A stretch of 37,273 nucleotides of DNA, taken from contig CAZTHL010000037.1 of assembly GCA_964613585.1 (NCBI GenBank), forward strand, positions 1 through 37,273, written 5' to 3'. Below are positions 15,510-25,629 of this stretch, piece by piece (within the stretch, counting starts at the first letter, position 1; each line of letters begins with the position of its first letter). The stretch is from CAZTHL01 sp964613585 (GTDB lineage: Bacteria; Pseudomonadota; Alphaproteobacteria; DSM-16000; Inquilinaceae). The notes below the pieces were generated by a model. The model did no database searches and was not told the DNA's origin. It saw nothing but the letters and a program-made list of their open reading frames with translations. The position numbers were made by a program, and so were the translations under genes.

Positions 15510-18290
15510 TCAGTTGGTCTGCAAGCGTGCCTGAAGGTCGATGGCGGCCTCACGCTGGAGGAACGGCTCGCGCGTTTCCGTCAGAATCGCCTCAAGGATC
15601 TCCAGGGCACCGTCCGGGTTCCCGGACAGGTGCAAGGCGTAGGCAAGGTGATATTGGATGTTGGGATTCTCCGGGGCCGAGGCCGCGGCTTGGCGCAAAA
15701 CAGACAGCCCCTCGTCGAGCTCTCCTTCCCGAACCAGGATCCAGCCCAGCGTGTCGGCGATGTCCGGTGAGTCCGGCGCCAGCCCGTAGGCGCGCCGGGC
15801 GAAGCTCAATGCGTCGGGGGCACCAATCTCCATCTTGATCCAAGCCAGGTTATTCAGAATCAAGGGGTGATCGGGGGCCCGCGGCAGCAGCCTTTCATAC
15901 TCCACCACCGCGGCCGACAGATCCCCGGAGCCCAGCAGCGCGCTTGCCAGGGCCAGTCGTGCCTGAATGTCACCGGGTCGCCGCTCGAGCCAGTCGCGCA
16001 GGGCGGCGATCGCCTCCTCGGGCTGGCCGTTGGCCTGCCGAGCGGCGTGGAGGGCGAGCACGACCTCGGTGCCGGGCGCCTCGTCCATGGCCTGCTCGAG
16101 CAGGGCGATGCTTTGCTCGGTCTTCCCCCGCCGCAGCAGGAGGCGCGCCCGGTGCCGTGCGGCCAACGTGGCGTCGATCGTCTCGAGGCTGGCCACCAAG
16201 TCGGAGGCGTCCTGGTAGTCATTCTCCGCGAGCGCAAGGTCGATGAGCGCGACCGTCGCGAGGCTTTCGCCGCCCTCGAGCGACCTTGCCTCTTGCAAGG
16301 CTTGCCGGGCCGCGGCGCGCTCACCGGCCGCGACCAGCGCCCGAGCCAGGGCAAGACGAGCCTCCGGCGAATCCGGTGTCGAGCGGACAAGGCGACGGAA
16401 GGCTTCCGCGGCTTTCTCCGGCCGGCCCGCGGCCATCAGCGAATTGCCCGCGATCAGCAGGAGGGCAGGCTGATCATCACCGTCGCGCAAAATGTCAGTG
16501 GCCGCGTCGATCGCCTTCTCCGTCTCGCCATTCGCGAGATAGGTGCTCAGCAGGCTGCGGGCCACGCCGACCGATGAGGGATACTCCTCACGATGCTGCA
16601 GCAGGAGCCGCTCGGCGTCGGCGCGCCGGCCGTTGGCCAGGAGCGCATTCGCCAGCCGTGCCACGATCGCCTCGTCACCCGGCCGATCCTCCAGGCGCCG
16701 GCGCAGGCGTCGTTCGACGGCCTCGAAGTCCCCGATCTGCATGTCCAGGCGGTTGAGGTTGTCGAGCGCCGGAGCGAAGTCGGGATCGGCCGACAGCGCC
16801 TGCTCCCAGAGGCGCCTCGCCTCTCCAACATCCTGTCGGGCTGAGCGCGCAAGCCCTTCGAGATTGAGCAGCACCAGATTGTCGGGATGCTGGGATCGCA
16901 GCACGCTCAGCTCGTCGAGCGCGGCCGCATGGTCTCCTTGACGCAGGAGGTCGAGCGCCAGGAGGATGCCTTCAGCCAGCGGGTCCGTCCCGGCAAGCTC
17001 CGCGTCAATGGCGGCGGCGCCGCCGCTCAGGAGCGATAGCGAGGTCCGCGCCAGTTCGGACGCGGCGGCGTCATCCGAGGCGGCAAGGCGTTGAAAGGTG
17101 TCCATGGCGGCGGCGTAATCGCCCAGACGCATCTGGGCGCTGGCCAGCTGCTGCAGGGCCTGCGCATCCGTGGGATCGCCGCGGGTCAGCGGCGCGAGCA
17201 CCTCGATGGCCGCCGTCGCGTTGCCGGCTCGCAAAAGCGTGGCGGCGAGAAGACGGCGCGCCGCCGCGTTGTCCGGCATCACCGCCAGATAGTGCCGCAG
17301 TGAGCGTTCCGCCTGCGCGTATTGCTCCAGATTGAACTTTATAAGCCCGTTCAGCAGCTCGGCCGGCACGAAATCGAAGAGCTGTCCCTGAATGCCGATC
17401 AGGATTCGATTGGCTTCCCGGAAGTTTTCCCGCGCCGCCTGCGTGGCCGCCTGCAGATACAGCGCCACCGTGCTCTGCGGCATGACCTCGAGCACACGCT
17501 TCACATGCTCCTCTGCGGCCGCGATCTGGCCGATCTGCAGGAACAGCTGGGCGCGTGCGATGTCGAGCTGTGGATGGCCGCCGAGCCGTTCCTCGATCTG
17601 GTCCAACGCCCTCATGGCCTCGGTGTGGCGTCCCTGGCGCGCGCTCAGGTCAGCTTCGAGGAACCAGGTTCTCGGGTCCTCCGACGCCACCTCCTTCAAT
17701 TGGAGGAGCCGCCTCTCGGCATCGGCGTGGTTGCCCAGGGTGACGTCGATACGGGCGCGGGCGTAGAGGGCATCGGCGTTCTCCGGCGAGGCCGCCAGAA
17801 CCTCGTCGAACCGGGATCGCGCGCTGCCAACCTCCGCCAGAGCGAGGTGCGCATTGCCGCGGAGGATCAGCTTGGTAAGCTGGGCTTCCGGGGTCGTCGC
17901 GTCCGTGCCTACGATCTCGAGCGCCTCATCCGGCCGGTCGGCCATGAGCAGGGCCCGTCCGAGCATGATCTCCGTATCGTCGTTCGGCCGGGCATCGTGG
18001 ACACGGCGGAGCTCCTTCTCCGCCGAGAGACCGTCACCGGCCTGAAGGTAGAGCCGGCCGAGCAGCAGACGAGCATCCAGGTTGTCGGGGTCCTGCTGAA
18101 GCGCGTTGCGAAGCTGGATGATCGCACCGCTCGGATTGCCGGCATCGATCCGGTGGATCGCGTCCTCGTAGAATTCCCGCGACTGTTCCGCGTCGGCATG
18201 GGCCGGGCCGGGCGGCAGGACGGCGAGGGCCGCCAGGGTGAAACCCGCCGTCAATCCCGCGCGGCACGACTCCCAAAGAGCTGGACGCAT
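15510..18290 (-). CDS. prsT: PEP-CTERM/XrtA system TPR-repeat protein PrsT
   Basis: A 926-residue exported protein. The N-terminal stretch TAGFTLAALAVLPPGPAHADAEQ is a signal peptide with likely cleavage after AHA. The rest is a chain of tetratricopeptide repeats; for instance NPSGAIIQLRNALQQDPDNLDARLLLGRLYLQAGD near the start and LSVLRQAAASAPENPNIQYHLAYALHLSGNPDGALEILEAI near the end. Size, signal peptide and position next to prsR and prsK match PrsT of exosortase-A loci. It probably acts in the periplasm in assembly or export of the polysaccharide. ATG 18290 has GGAG about 7 nt upstream and lies 31 nt after prsR. Confidence 0.88.
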   Translation of the reverse strand: MRPALWESCRAGLTAGFTLAALAVLPPGPAHADAEQSREFYEDAIHRIDAGNPSGAIIQLRNALQQDPDNLDARLLLGRLYLQAGDGLSAEKELRRVHDARPNDDTEIMLGRALLMADRPDEALEIVGTDATTPEAQLTKLILRGNAHLALAEVGSARSRFDEVLAASPENADALYARARIDVTLGNHADAERRLLQLKEVASEDPRTWFLEADLSARQGRHTEAMRALDQIEERLGGHPQLDIARAQLFLQIGQIAAAEEHVKRVLEVMPQSTVALYLQAATQAARENFREANRILIGIQGQLFDFVPAELLNGLIKFNLEQYAQAERSLRHYLAVMPDNAAARRLLAATLLRAGNATAAIEVLAPLTRGDPTDAQALQQLASAQMRLGDYAAAMDTFQRLAASDDAAASELARTSLSLLSGGAAAIDAELAGTDPLAEGILLALDLLRQGDHAAALDELSVLRSQHPDNLVLLNLEGLARSARQDVGEARRLWEQALSADPDFAPALDNLNRLDMQIGDFEAVERRLRRRLEDRPGDEAIVARLANALLANGRRADAERLLLQHREEYPSSVGVARSLLSTYLANGETEKAIDAATDILRDGDDQPALLLIAGNSLMAAGRPEKAAEAFRRLVRSTPDSPEARLALARALVAAGERAAARQALQEARSLEGGESLATVALIDLALAENDYQDASDLVASLETIDATLAARHRARLLLRRGKTEQSIALLEQAMDEAPGTEVVLALHAARQANGQPEEAIAALRDWLERRPGDIQARLALASALLGSGDLSAAVVEYERLLPRAPDHPLILNNLAWIKMEIGAPDALSFARRAYGLAPDSPDIADTLGWILVREGELDEGLSVLRQAAASAPENPNIQYHLAYALHLSGNPDGALEILEAILTETREPFLQREAAIDLQARLQTN

Positions 18291-18321
18291 GCTGGCTCCG
18301 TCTCACGACCCGGACGGCCGG

Positions 18322-19685
<1,364 letters not shown>

Positions 19686-19689
<4 letters not shown>

Positions 19690-21827
19690 GAGCAAGCCGC
19701 CTCGGGATCCAGCCGGCTCGTGCCCTCGGAGCGCGAAACCGGCTTCGCTCCATCAATGGGCAAGCGGATGCGCGCCGTCGTGCCGATGCCAAGGCCGCCG
19801 TCGATCTCGACCGCTCCGCCCCATCTCTCGACAACCGAGCGGCTCTGGTACAAGCCGATGCCATACCCGCCGGCCTTGGTCGAGAGGAAGGGCTCGAACA
19901 GAGCCCGTCGAGCAAGCTCCTCGCTCATGCCCGGTCCATGGTCCTGCACCTCCACGATCGCCTCCGAGCCCGCTCGGCCGGTCCTCACGCGAACCGGCCC
20001 GCCCGCTTCGTGCGCATTCTGAATCAGATTCCCGATGACCGATCGCAGGCCTTCCCGGTCCGCCGCCACCACCACCGCGTTCTCGTCGGAGACAAGTTCC
20101 ACGGCAGTCGTTCCGGCCGCGTCGGCGATGACAAGATCCCGGACCAGGGAAGTGAGGTCGATTGACTCACGCTCCTCCGGCTCGGCGGCCTTCTTCAGAC
20201 GGACTAGCATGCCGCGCATCTTGCTCACGGAGTCGCCGACCGTCGCCAGAGCGTCACGCTGGAAGGCCGGATTCTCCCCGTGCCGCTCCGCCTGCTGGAC
20301 AATGAGGGACAGCTGGCTCACCAGATTCTTCAAATCGTGAGCCACGAAGGTGAAGTTTCGGCTGATGCTCTCGAAGCGACGGGCCTCGGCGAGGTCCCGC
20401 GCGATCTTCTCCTCGGCAAGGTAACTGCCGAGCTGCAGGCTCAAGATCTCAATCAGGTCGATGTCTTCCCAGGTCAGCCGATGCGGCGCCCGGGACTCGC
20501 CCAGCAGAATGACCCCCACGATCTCGTCTCTCGACCTCAGCGGCACGAGCAGCCATGGCTGGCCCAGTCGCGACCGCCAGGCCTCGTCGAGCAAGCGGCC
20601 GTCTCCCGCCGTGGGACAGTCCCGGCGTGTTGTGCGCTGCTGCCGGTGATCGTGCAGATCGATCACCACGCCATCGCCTTGAAGCAGCGCCGCCAGGGGG
20701 GGCGGCAGCGTAACCAGATCCTTGGCGCCCGGCCAGCTCCAGGTGGCATCGAGCGCGTAGACGCCATCCGGGCCGCGCAGGAACAGGGCTCCGCCGGTGC
20801 TGTCGAGAACGTCCGCGATCGCGCGCACCGCCCGCTCGGATCGACCCGCCGGAGCCGCCCCCGTGCTGGACATCGTGTGGATGAAGCGCCGCCATTCCTG
20901 ACGATAGTCGTAGGCGAAGCTGAAGAAGTTGCGCGAGATGAGCAGCTTGGCCCGCGCCTGCACCTGGCCGGACAGCAAGACGGCGGCCAGGAGCACCAGC
21001 GCGCCCGAGAACACCGCGATCTGGAGCAGAGGTCCCCAGGCCAGGGCGCTCTCGCGGAGGATGTAGCCGATCCCGGCGACGCCGAGAAGATAGATCCCGC
21101 TGCCAACCAGCGCGCTTGTCTGCAGCACGACCTTGCGGGAGATCGTGACATCGAGCTCGAGCTGGCGGATGCGCACGGCCGCCACGAGCACCAGCGGCGC
21201 CACGACGGCGTTTGCCAGAGGGCGGGCGGCCTCGGTCGCCCAGCTTTCCTGGCGGAAAAGCAGGGCCTCCGAGTAGAGGAACAGGTCGTACGCGAAAATG
21301 CCTCCCAAGGCGATGACGAGGTGCTTGAAGCTCCACCGTGCGTCACCCCGGGTCGCATGAAACAGGTTCTCGACCAGCAGCAGCCCGACGATGGCAAGGC
21401 TGAGCCGAACGCCCGCGTTGGCCGTCCATGCCGCATGCGCATTCCAACCCAATTGAACGCTGGCCAGGAGGGTCAGCACGCCGCCGACGGTCAGTCCCAG
21501 CACGGCAAGGAGCAGCGGCTCCGAGGCGCGCATCGGCTCGGCCCGGCCCGCCGTGGCGAGATGGAGCGCCGTCAGGGCGACAAGGAGCCAGCCCCCGGTG
21601 CGGGCCAGCTCGGCGATGCCGGTCAGCGCGACCGGCAGCGGCAGCGACATCGCCGACAGGAAGCCGACGAAGGCCCAGACGGCGGCAAGCGCGGCCCCGC
21701 CCGCCAGCGCGAGGCCGTATCGTCCACGGCGCCAGCCCCGCATCAGCAGCAGGCACACAAGAAGATAGATGAGGAAGGTTATGCCGTATGCCGTTGCCTC
21801 GGTCACGACGGCGCCGGATCTCACCAT
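19686..21827 (-). CDS. prsK: PEP-CTERM system sensor histidine kinase PrsK
   Basis: A membrane kinase of about 713 residues. The N-terminal third has many membrane segments (ITFLIYLLVCLLLMRGWRRG, LALAGGAALAAVWAFVGFLSAM and others). A GAF-like part follows, then the H-box FVAHDLKNLVSQLSLIVQQAE. The ATPase motifs are NLIQNAHEAGG, VQDHGPGMS and GGYGIGLYQSRSVV. This order matches PrsK, partner of PrsR. ATG 21827 lies 10 nt after the EpsB-like stop; an in-frame GTG at 21848 would add seven residues, and the sequence does not settle which is used. It overlaps prsR by 4 nt. Confidence 0.9.
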
Positions 21828-21837
21828 TCCGCCGTCA

Positions 21838-23235
21838 TCAGCGGGCACCTTCGGAGGCGACGACGACCCGCGCGGTCTTCAGGATGATGATGAGATCCAA
21901 GAGCAAGCTGTGGTTCTTCATGTAGTAAAGATCGTACTTCAGCTTTTCACGAGCGTCGTCGATCGAGGCGCCATACGGGTAGTTGATCTGCGCCCATCCC
22001 GTGATCCCCGGCTTCACGCGGTGGCGATCCCTGTAGTACGGGATGACCTCGGACAGCTGCTCGACGAAGGCCGGCCTTTCCGGGCGCGGTCCAACAAAGC
22101 TCATGTCACCCTTGAGCACGTTCAGCACCTGCGGCACCTCATCAATCCGCACCTTCCGGATGAAGTGCCCGACCCGGGTGATCCTCTGGTCTTGAGCTCG
22201 CGCCCACTGCGGCTGGCCGTCTGCCTCGGCATTGACGGTCATGCTCCTGAACTTGAGCACCTCGAAAGTGCGTCCGTTACGGCCAACCCGCGTCTGGTGG
22301 TAGAAGACGGGGCCTTCACTGTCGAGCTTGATTGCGATCATTGTGACAAGAAGAACCGGGAAAACAATGATCAGAAACACCGAGCTTACCGCGATATCGA
22401 AGGCCCTCTTGATTAGGTCGCCGAGACGGCTGATTCGGAAGCCGTCGGCGAAGATGAGCCAGCTGGGGTAAAGATTGTCCAGGTCGACCTTCTTGGCTTC
22501 CCGCTCGAAGAATGAGGATGAATCGAGCACCCTGATGCCGTGCAGCCGACACTCGAACAGCTCACCCATCGGCAGAACGCCCCGTCGGTCATCCAGGGCG
22601 ACGACCACTTCTGCGATATTGTGTCGTCTTGCGTACTCGCTGATCGAGCCGCCGGCCTCCACAATGTATTGCCGCGGCACCGGATTCGTCAGGGTCTCGG
22701 GCGTCCGCTCCAGCTGAAGAAAGCCGTGGAGAACCGTGTTGTGCGACGACCGGCTTTGGAAGGCGAGGCGAAGATTGTTGGCGCGCTGCCCGGTCCCGAG
22801 CACGAGAACCTGTGGCTTGAAGGAGACCGAGACGACACCCGACCGAAGAAGGGCTCGATTGGCCATGGTGACGGCCACTCCGGACGCGGCCAGCAGGAAG
22901 GGATAGGCCGTCGGCAGGGTTGAGCCGACGTAATAGTAATGGATGGCGAACAGCCCGGCCGCCGCGAAGAGTCCGGCCGGCACCATGCGCTGGCCCATCA
23001 GGAGATAGTCATAGTGCGCGGACGGCTCGTACACGCCGAATGCGTACATGCACAACCAGAGCAATCCTGCGGAGACGGCGATCAGCGGCAGCACCTCCTG
23101 GGAGATGAGCGCCCCCTCCATGAGCGCCTGCAGGACCAGCGCATCCAAATGGAAGACAGCGGCAATCAGGCCGCATTCCAGAACCCCAAGCAATAATGTG
23201 CTTGTCCGAAGATAGTGACCAAAGACGCGGAACAC
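21838..23235 (-). CDS. EpsB-type polyprenyl-phosphate sugar phosphotransferase (PEP-CTERM associated)
   Basis: Initiates a repeat unit by moving a sugar phosphate to undecaprenyl phosphate at the inner membrane. Of 465 residues, the first half holds several membrane helices and a Rossmann-like part (VLVLGTGQRANNLRLAF). The C-terminal half is the bacterial sugar transferase domain: IKRAFDIAVSSVFLIIVFPVLL, GPVFYHQTRVGRNGRTFEVLKFRSM, KVRIDEVPQVLNVLKGDMSFVGPRPERP, and KPGITGWAQINYPYGASIDD. The last motif fits the TIGR03013 group of exosortase loci. I chose GTG 23235 because GGGGAGGGG stands 8 nt before it; the ORF upstream lacks homology. It begins the prsKRT transcript. Confidence 0.9.
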   Translation of the reverse strand: MFRVFGHYLRTSTLLLGVLECGLIAAVFHLDALVLQALMEGALISQEVLPLIAVSAGLLWLCMYAFGVYEPSAHYDYLLMGQRMVPAGLFAAAGLFAIHYYYVGSTLPTAYPFLLAASGVAVTMANRALLRSGVVSVSFKPQVLVLGTGQRANNLRLAFQSRSSHNTVLHGFLQLERTPETLTNPVPRQYIVEAGGSISEYARRHNIAEVVVALDDRRGVLPMGELFECRLHGIRVLDSSSFFEREAKKVDLDNLYPSWLIFADGFRISRLGDLIKRAFDIAVSSVFLIIVFPVLLVTMIAIKLDSEGPVFYHQTRVGRNGRTFEVLKFRSMTVNAEADGQPQWARAQDQRITRVGHFIRKVRIDEVPQVLNVLKGDMSFVGPRPERPAFVEQLSEVIPYYRDRHRVKPGITGWAQINYPYGASIDDAREKLKYDLYYMKNHSLLLDLIIILKTARVVVASEGAR

Positions 23236-23380
23236 GATCGATCCCCTCCCCTGACAAAGACCGTGCGTCGATGACGATCGCCCGCTCCGCAACACGGCCT
23301 GTCGAGCGCCCTGACCACGAAGCAGAACACCGGATCATCCGATATTACGACCACTCGCCGCCGAACTCTATACAAACTAT

Positions 23381-23398
23381 TTATCATGCAATTGATAA
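23381..23398. promoter_or_regulatory. Operator-like dyad TTATCA-N6-TGATAA
   Basis: A perfect inverted repeat, TTATCA-TGCAAT-TGATAA, lies in AT-rich sequence about 146 nt upstream of the EpsB-like start. Its form suits binding of a dimeric regulator. The protein that binds is unknown. Confidence 0.4.
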
Positions 23399-23744
23399 GA
23401 AGTTGTTGAGCAATGTTCGTCGACGGGGACAGGGCTCGGCCGCCTGCATGGCCCGGCACGGACGGAAAGCCCGCCTGGCTCCGAAGGTCGCCCCCAACGC
23501 AAGGGGGCGCCGCGGCTTTCCGAGGAACGCGACGCCGTCCAGCAACAGGATGAACTCAGCGTTTGCGTTATCCTTAACGACAAGGATCATCGTCACAGCA
23601 GACAGTGGCCGCAGAAGCATCCTTGCCAATCAACGAACCGCCCTGAGGGTCGGGAGCCCGAAGAATGCCTGCAAGCCAAGCGGCGGCAACAATAGTCAGC
23701 CGGCCGTCTAAACGTATAGGGCGGCAGAGATACCATGCTTTGCC

Positions 23745-23774
23745 TTGAAGCACGATTGAGATCGCGTATATATT
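23745..23774 (+). promoter_or_regulatory. Probable promoter of the small peptide gene
   Basis: TTGAAG at 23745-23750 and TATATT at 23769-23774, 18 nt apart (a TATATA is available at 16 nt). Transcription would start near 23781, giving a leader of about 55 nt. Confidence 0.5.
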
Positions 23775-23834
23775 CGGTTGCCGCTGGCCAACGGGGATCC
23801 GGCGCCTGCGATGCGGCGGACAAGGGAGATCACC

Positions 23835-23894
23835 ATGGCGAATGACAGCATGGCGAACGGCAGCATGGCGAATGGCAGCATGGCGAATGGCAGC
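23835..23894 (+). repeat. 15-bp tandem repeat at the 5' end of the small peptide gene
   Basis: Four exact-length units of ATGGCGAATGGCAGC type begin at the start codon (23835, 23850, 23865, 23880). The first has GAC for GGC and the second AAC for AAT. Each carries an in-frame ATG, so changes in copy number keep the frame. Confidence 0.93.
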
Positions 23895-24095
23895 ACACCG
23901 CCTGAGGATGCCAAGACCCCGTCCCGGCGCCAGATGATCCATCTCGCCCTGGCCACAGCGCCCGTTCTCGTCACCTTGAAGGCAGGGCCGGCGGGAGCGG
24001 CATCAGGGGGCTCGGCTTACACGCAACCTGAGACGACCCTGTTCGGACCCGACCAGAAGAACAACTACCTTTTTCCCGAGGACGCCGCCCAGTAG
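23835..24095 (+). CDS. Small peptide with MANGS repeats and a Tat-like leader, function unknown
   Basis: An 86-residue protein starting at ATG 23835 with GGGAGA 6 nt before it. It opens with four MAN(D/G)S units, followed by PPEDAKTP. Then comes a twin-arginine-like signal: SRRQMIHLALATAPVLVTLK, with a possible cleavage after GPAGA. The remaining 31 or so residues (ASGGSAYTQPETTLFG then PDQKNNYLFPEDAAQ) are polar with several Ser, Thr and Asn. It sits 317 nt upstream of PqqD-like, HPr-kinase-like and nucleotidyltransferase-like genes. I suspect that it is a precursor or substrate peptide for them, which is inference. No family was recognised. Confidence 0.7.
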   Translation: MANDSMANGSMANGSMANGSTPPEDAKTPSRRQMIHLALATAPVLVTLKAGPAGAASGGSAYTQPETTLFGPDQKNNYLFPEDAAQ

Positions 24096-24412
24096 ACACC
24101 ACGCGGTCCGGTCACGAGACCCCGGGGCTGCCCGAACAAGGGCGCTTGGCACGGCCCTGACGGCTGGCGTCGCAGTCTGCCGCGAAGGCGGCCAGCGGCA
24201 GCGCGAAGCCCACGCCAGGAGCTATGGCGTCGAGGGACCGGGCGAGGGCTCCGGCCAAGGCGCGATGTGGGGTTTCCTTCATTCTCCCTTTACAGGACTT
24301 GGCCTAGCTTGGTCTCCCATGGGCGCCACGCGGCAAGGCGTCATGGCAATCCTGGCCGATCGACGGGCGCGGACGTCACGGCATGGCTGATGGCAGAACG
24401 CCGGGGTCGAGC
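24096..24412. other. Spacer between the small peptide and PqqD-like genes
   Basis: I see no gene in these 317 nt and no clear terminator after the peptide gene. A pyrimidine-rich stretch near 24270-24300 could hold a promoter for the PqqD-like operon, but no good -35/-10 pair is visible. Confidence 0.4.
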
Positions 24413-24703
24413 ATGTCCGACGGAAAAATCGGCGACCTCCGACAGGCGTCGGCACACGTTCTGCGACGGGAATGGGACGGCGAGATTGTCATCTACCATC
24501 CGATCTCGGGTCGGACGCATTTGATCGACACCCTGTCCGACGCCATCCTGGACCTGCTTGTTCGACAGTCCATACCTCCATCAGCTGTAGTCGGCGAGCT
24601 GGCACGCCTTACCGGTCTCGATGTCGAGGTTCTTGAAGAACGGGTGACCGAGGTCTTGAACGCTTTCGACGCGGCCGGACTGGCCAAGAGGGGCGGCGCT
24701 TGA
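24413..24703 (+). CDS. PqqD-like peptide-binding protein (HPr-rel-A system type)
   Basis: A 96-residue winged-helix protein of the PqqD type, which in RiPP pathways recognises precursor peptides. Visible marks are VLRREWDGEIVIYHPISGRTHLIDTLSDAILDLL (beta hairpins and first helix) and a C-terminal helical part ending VLNAFDAAGLAKRGG. The WDGExVxYHPxSGxTHLLD pattern fits the PqqD relatives that accompany HprK-related kinase A in exosortase loci. ATG 24413 is chosen on length; an ATG ten codons upstream is possible, and neither has a strong ribosome site. Its stop overlaps the next start (TTGA). Confidence 0.83.
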   Translation: MSDGKIGDLRQASAHVLRREWDGEIVIYHPISGRTHLIDTLSDAILDLLVRQSIPPSAVVGELARLTGLDVEVLEERVTEVLNAFDAAGLAKRGGA

Positions 24704-25629
24704 CATCGCTCGGCTGCCTGACACCCGACCACTTTGGCAAGCTCCTGCACCGTGATGGCGTGATCCTTCAGGCGGGTCCTTTTCGGCTGTCGGTCCGGAC
24801 CTCCTTGCAGGAGGTGCGGCCTGCCCTGCATCAGCTCTATGCCGACTTTCCATTTCTCGGTGACGACTGGGCCGACTACCACGGGAGCCTACGTCCGGTC
24901 TGGGGGCCGCGGCGCTACCTCAAGCCTCAGATCCAGTTTCTGTTCGATGGCGCGGCGCCGTTCTTCCCATTCCCGAGAGACTCCGGCCTGCCGCTTCTGG
25001 AGTGGGGACTGAACTGGTGCATCTATAATCATGCGCATCACTACCTGCTGCTGCACGCCGCGGTGGTCGAGCGCGACGGCAAGGCGATTCTGCTGCCGGG
25101 CACGACCGGGGCCGGCAAGACGACCCTGTGCGCAGCGCTGATCGGCGCCGGATGGCGCCTCTTTTCCGACGAGATCGCCGCACTCGACTTGGCCACCGGG
25201 CTCGTCTGGCCGGTGGTGCGTCCGCTTTGCCTCAAGGAGAAGGCCATCGAGCTCGTCCAGGAACGGGTGCCGCACGCCGTGTTCGGGCCCGTGTTCCACG
25301 GCACGAGAAAAGGCCGGCTCAGCCACCTGAGGCCGCCGGCCGAGGCGGTCCACCGGATGACCGAGCCGGCGGAGCCGGCCTTCCTGATCTTTCCGGCCTA
25401 TCGGGCCGGAGCCGACGCTCGGCTCGATGCCATGCCAGGCGGCCGGGCGTTCCTGGCGGCCGCGACCAGCGCGTTCAACTATCACGTCCTCGGGGCCGAA
25501 GGCTTCGAGGCGCTCGCGCGCCTGATCGATGCCTGCGCGGCCTATGCCTTCTCCTATTCATCCCTCGACGATGCGCTGGCCATCTTCGACCAACTGATTC
25601 CCCGGTCCAAGCGCACCCTGGCTGCGTGA
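24700..25629 (+). CDS. HprK-related kinase A
   Basis: A 309-residue protein related to the serine kinase domain of HPr kinase/phosphorylase. Residues 134-142, GTTGAGKTT, are a Walker A loop, preceded by YLLLHAAVVERDGKAILLPG and followed by GWRLFSDEIAALD, as in HprK. The N-terminal 100 residues are specific to this subgroup. The start is TTG 24700, overlapping the PqqD-like stop, with AGGGGCGG upstream. Relatives of HprK phosphorylate serine in some lasso peptides, so peptide phosphorylation is plausible. The true substrate is unknown. No HPr gene is in the window. Confidence 0.85.
   Translation: MTSLGCLTPDHFGKLLHRDGVILQAGPFRLSVRTSLQEVRPALHQLYADFPFLGDDWADYHGSLRPVWGPRRYLKPQIQFLFDGAAPFFPFPRDSGLPLLEWGLNWCIYNHAHHYLLLHAAVVERDGKAILLPGTTGAGKTTLCAALIGAGWRLFSDEIAALDLATGLVWPVVRPLCLKEKAIELVQERVPHAVFGPVFHGTRKGRLSHLRPPAEAVHRMTEPAEPAFLIFPAYRAGADARLDAMPGGRAFLAAATSAFNYHVLGAEGFEALARLIDACAAYAFSYSSLDDALAIFDQLIPRSKRTLAA

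Larger units (their letters stand above)
23236..23834. other. Divergent intergenic region, regulatory
   Basis: No gene is supported. The region has the only clearly AT-rich stretch of the window (about 23340-23410), holding the TTATCA dyad and probable promoters for the minus-strand EpsB/prs transcript. A 7-bp GC stem CGCCCCC/GGGGGCG lies at 23489-23509 without a T run. A plus-strand promoter at 23745-23774 serves the small peptide gene. Confidence 0.55.

Noticed and set aside
20280..21887. A 535-codon plus-strand frame opposite prsK
   Set aside because: prsK has all kinase motifs in the other strand; this frame is rich in Arg, Gln and His with no domain.
23489..23509. Rho-independent terminator in the EpsB/peptide spacer
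   Set aside because: The 7-bp GC stem has no T run on either strand and lies between divergent genes, so there is no transcript for it to end.
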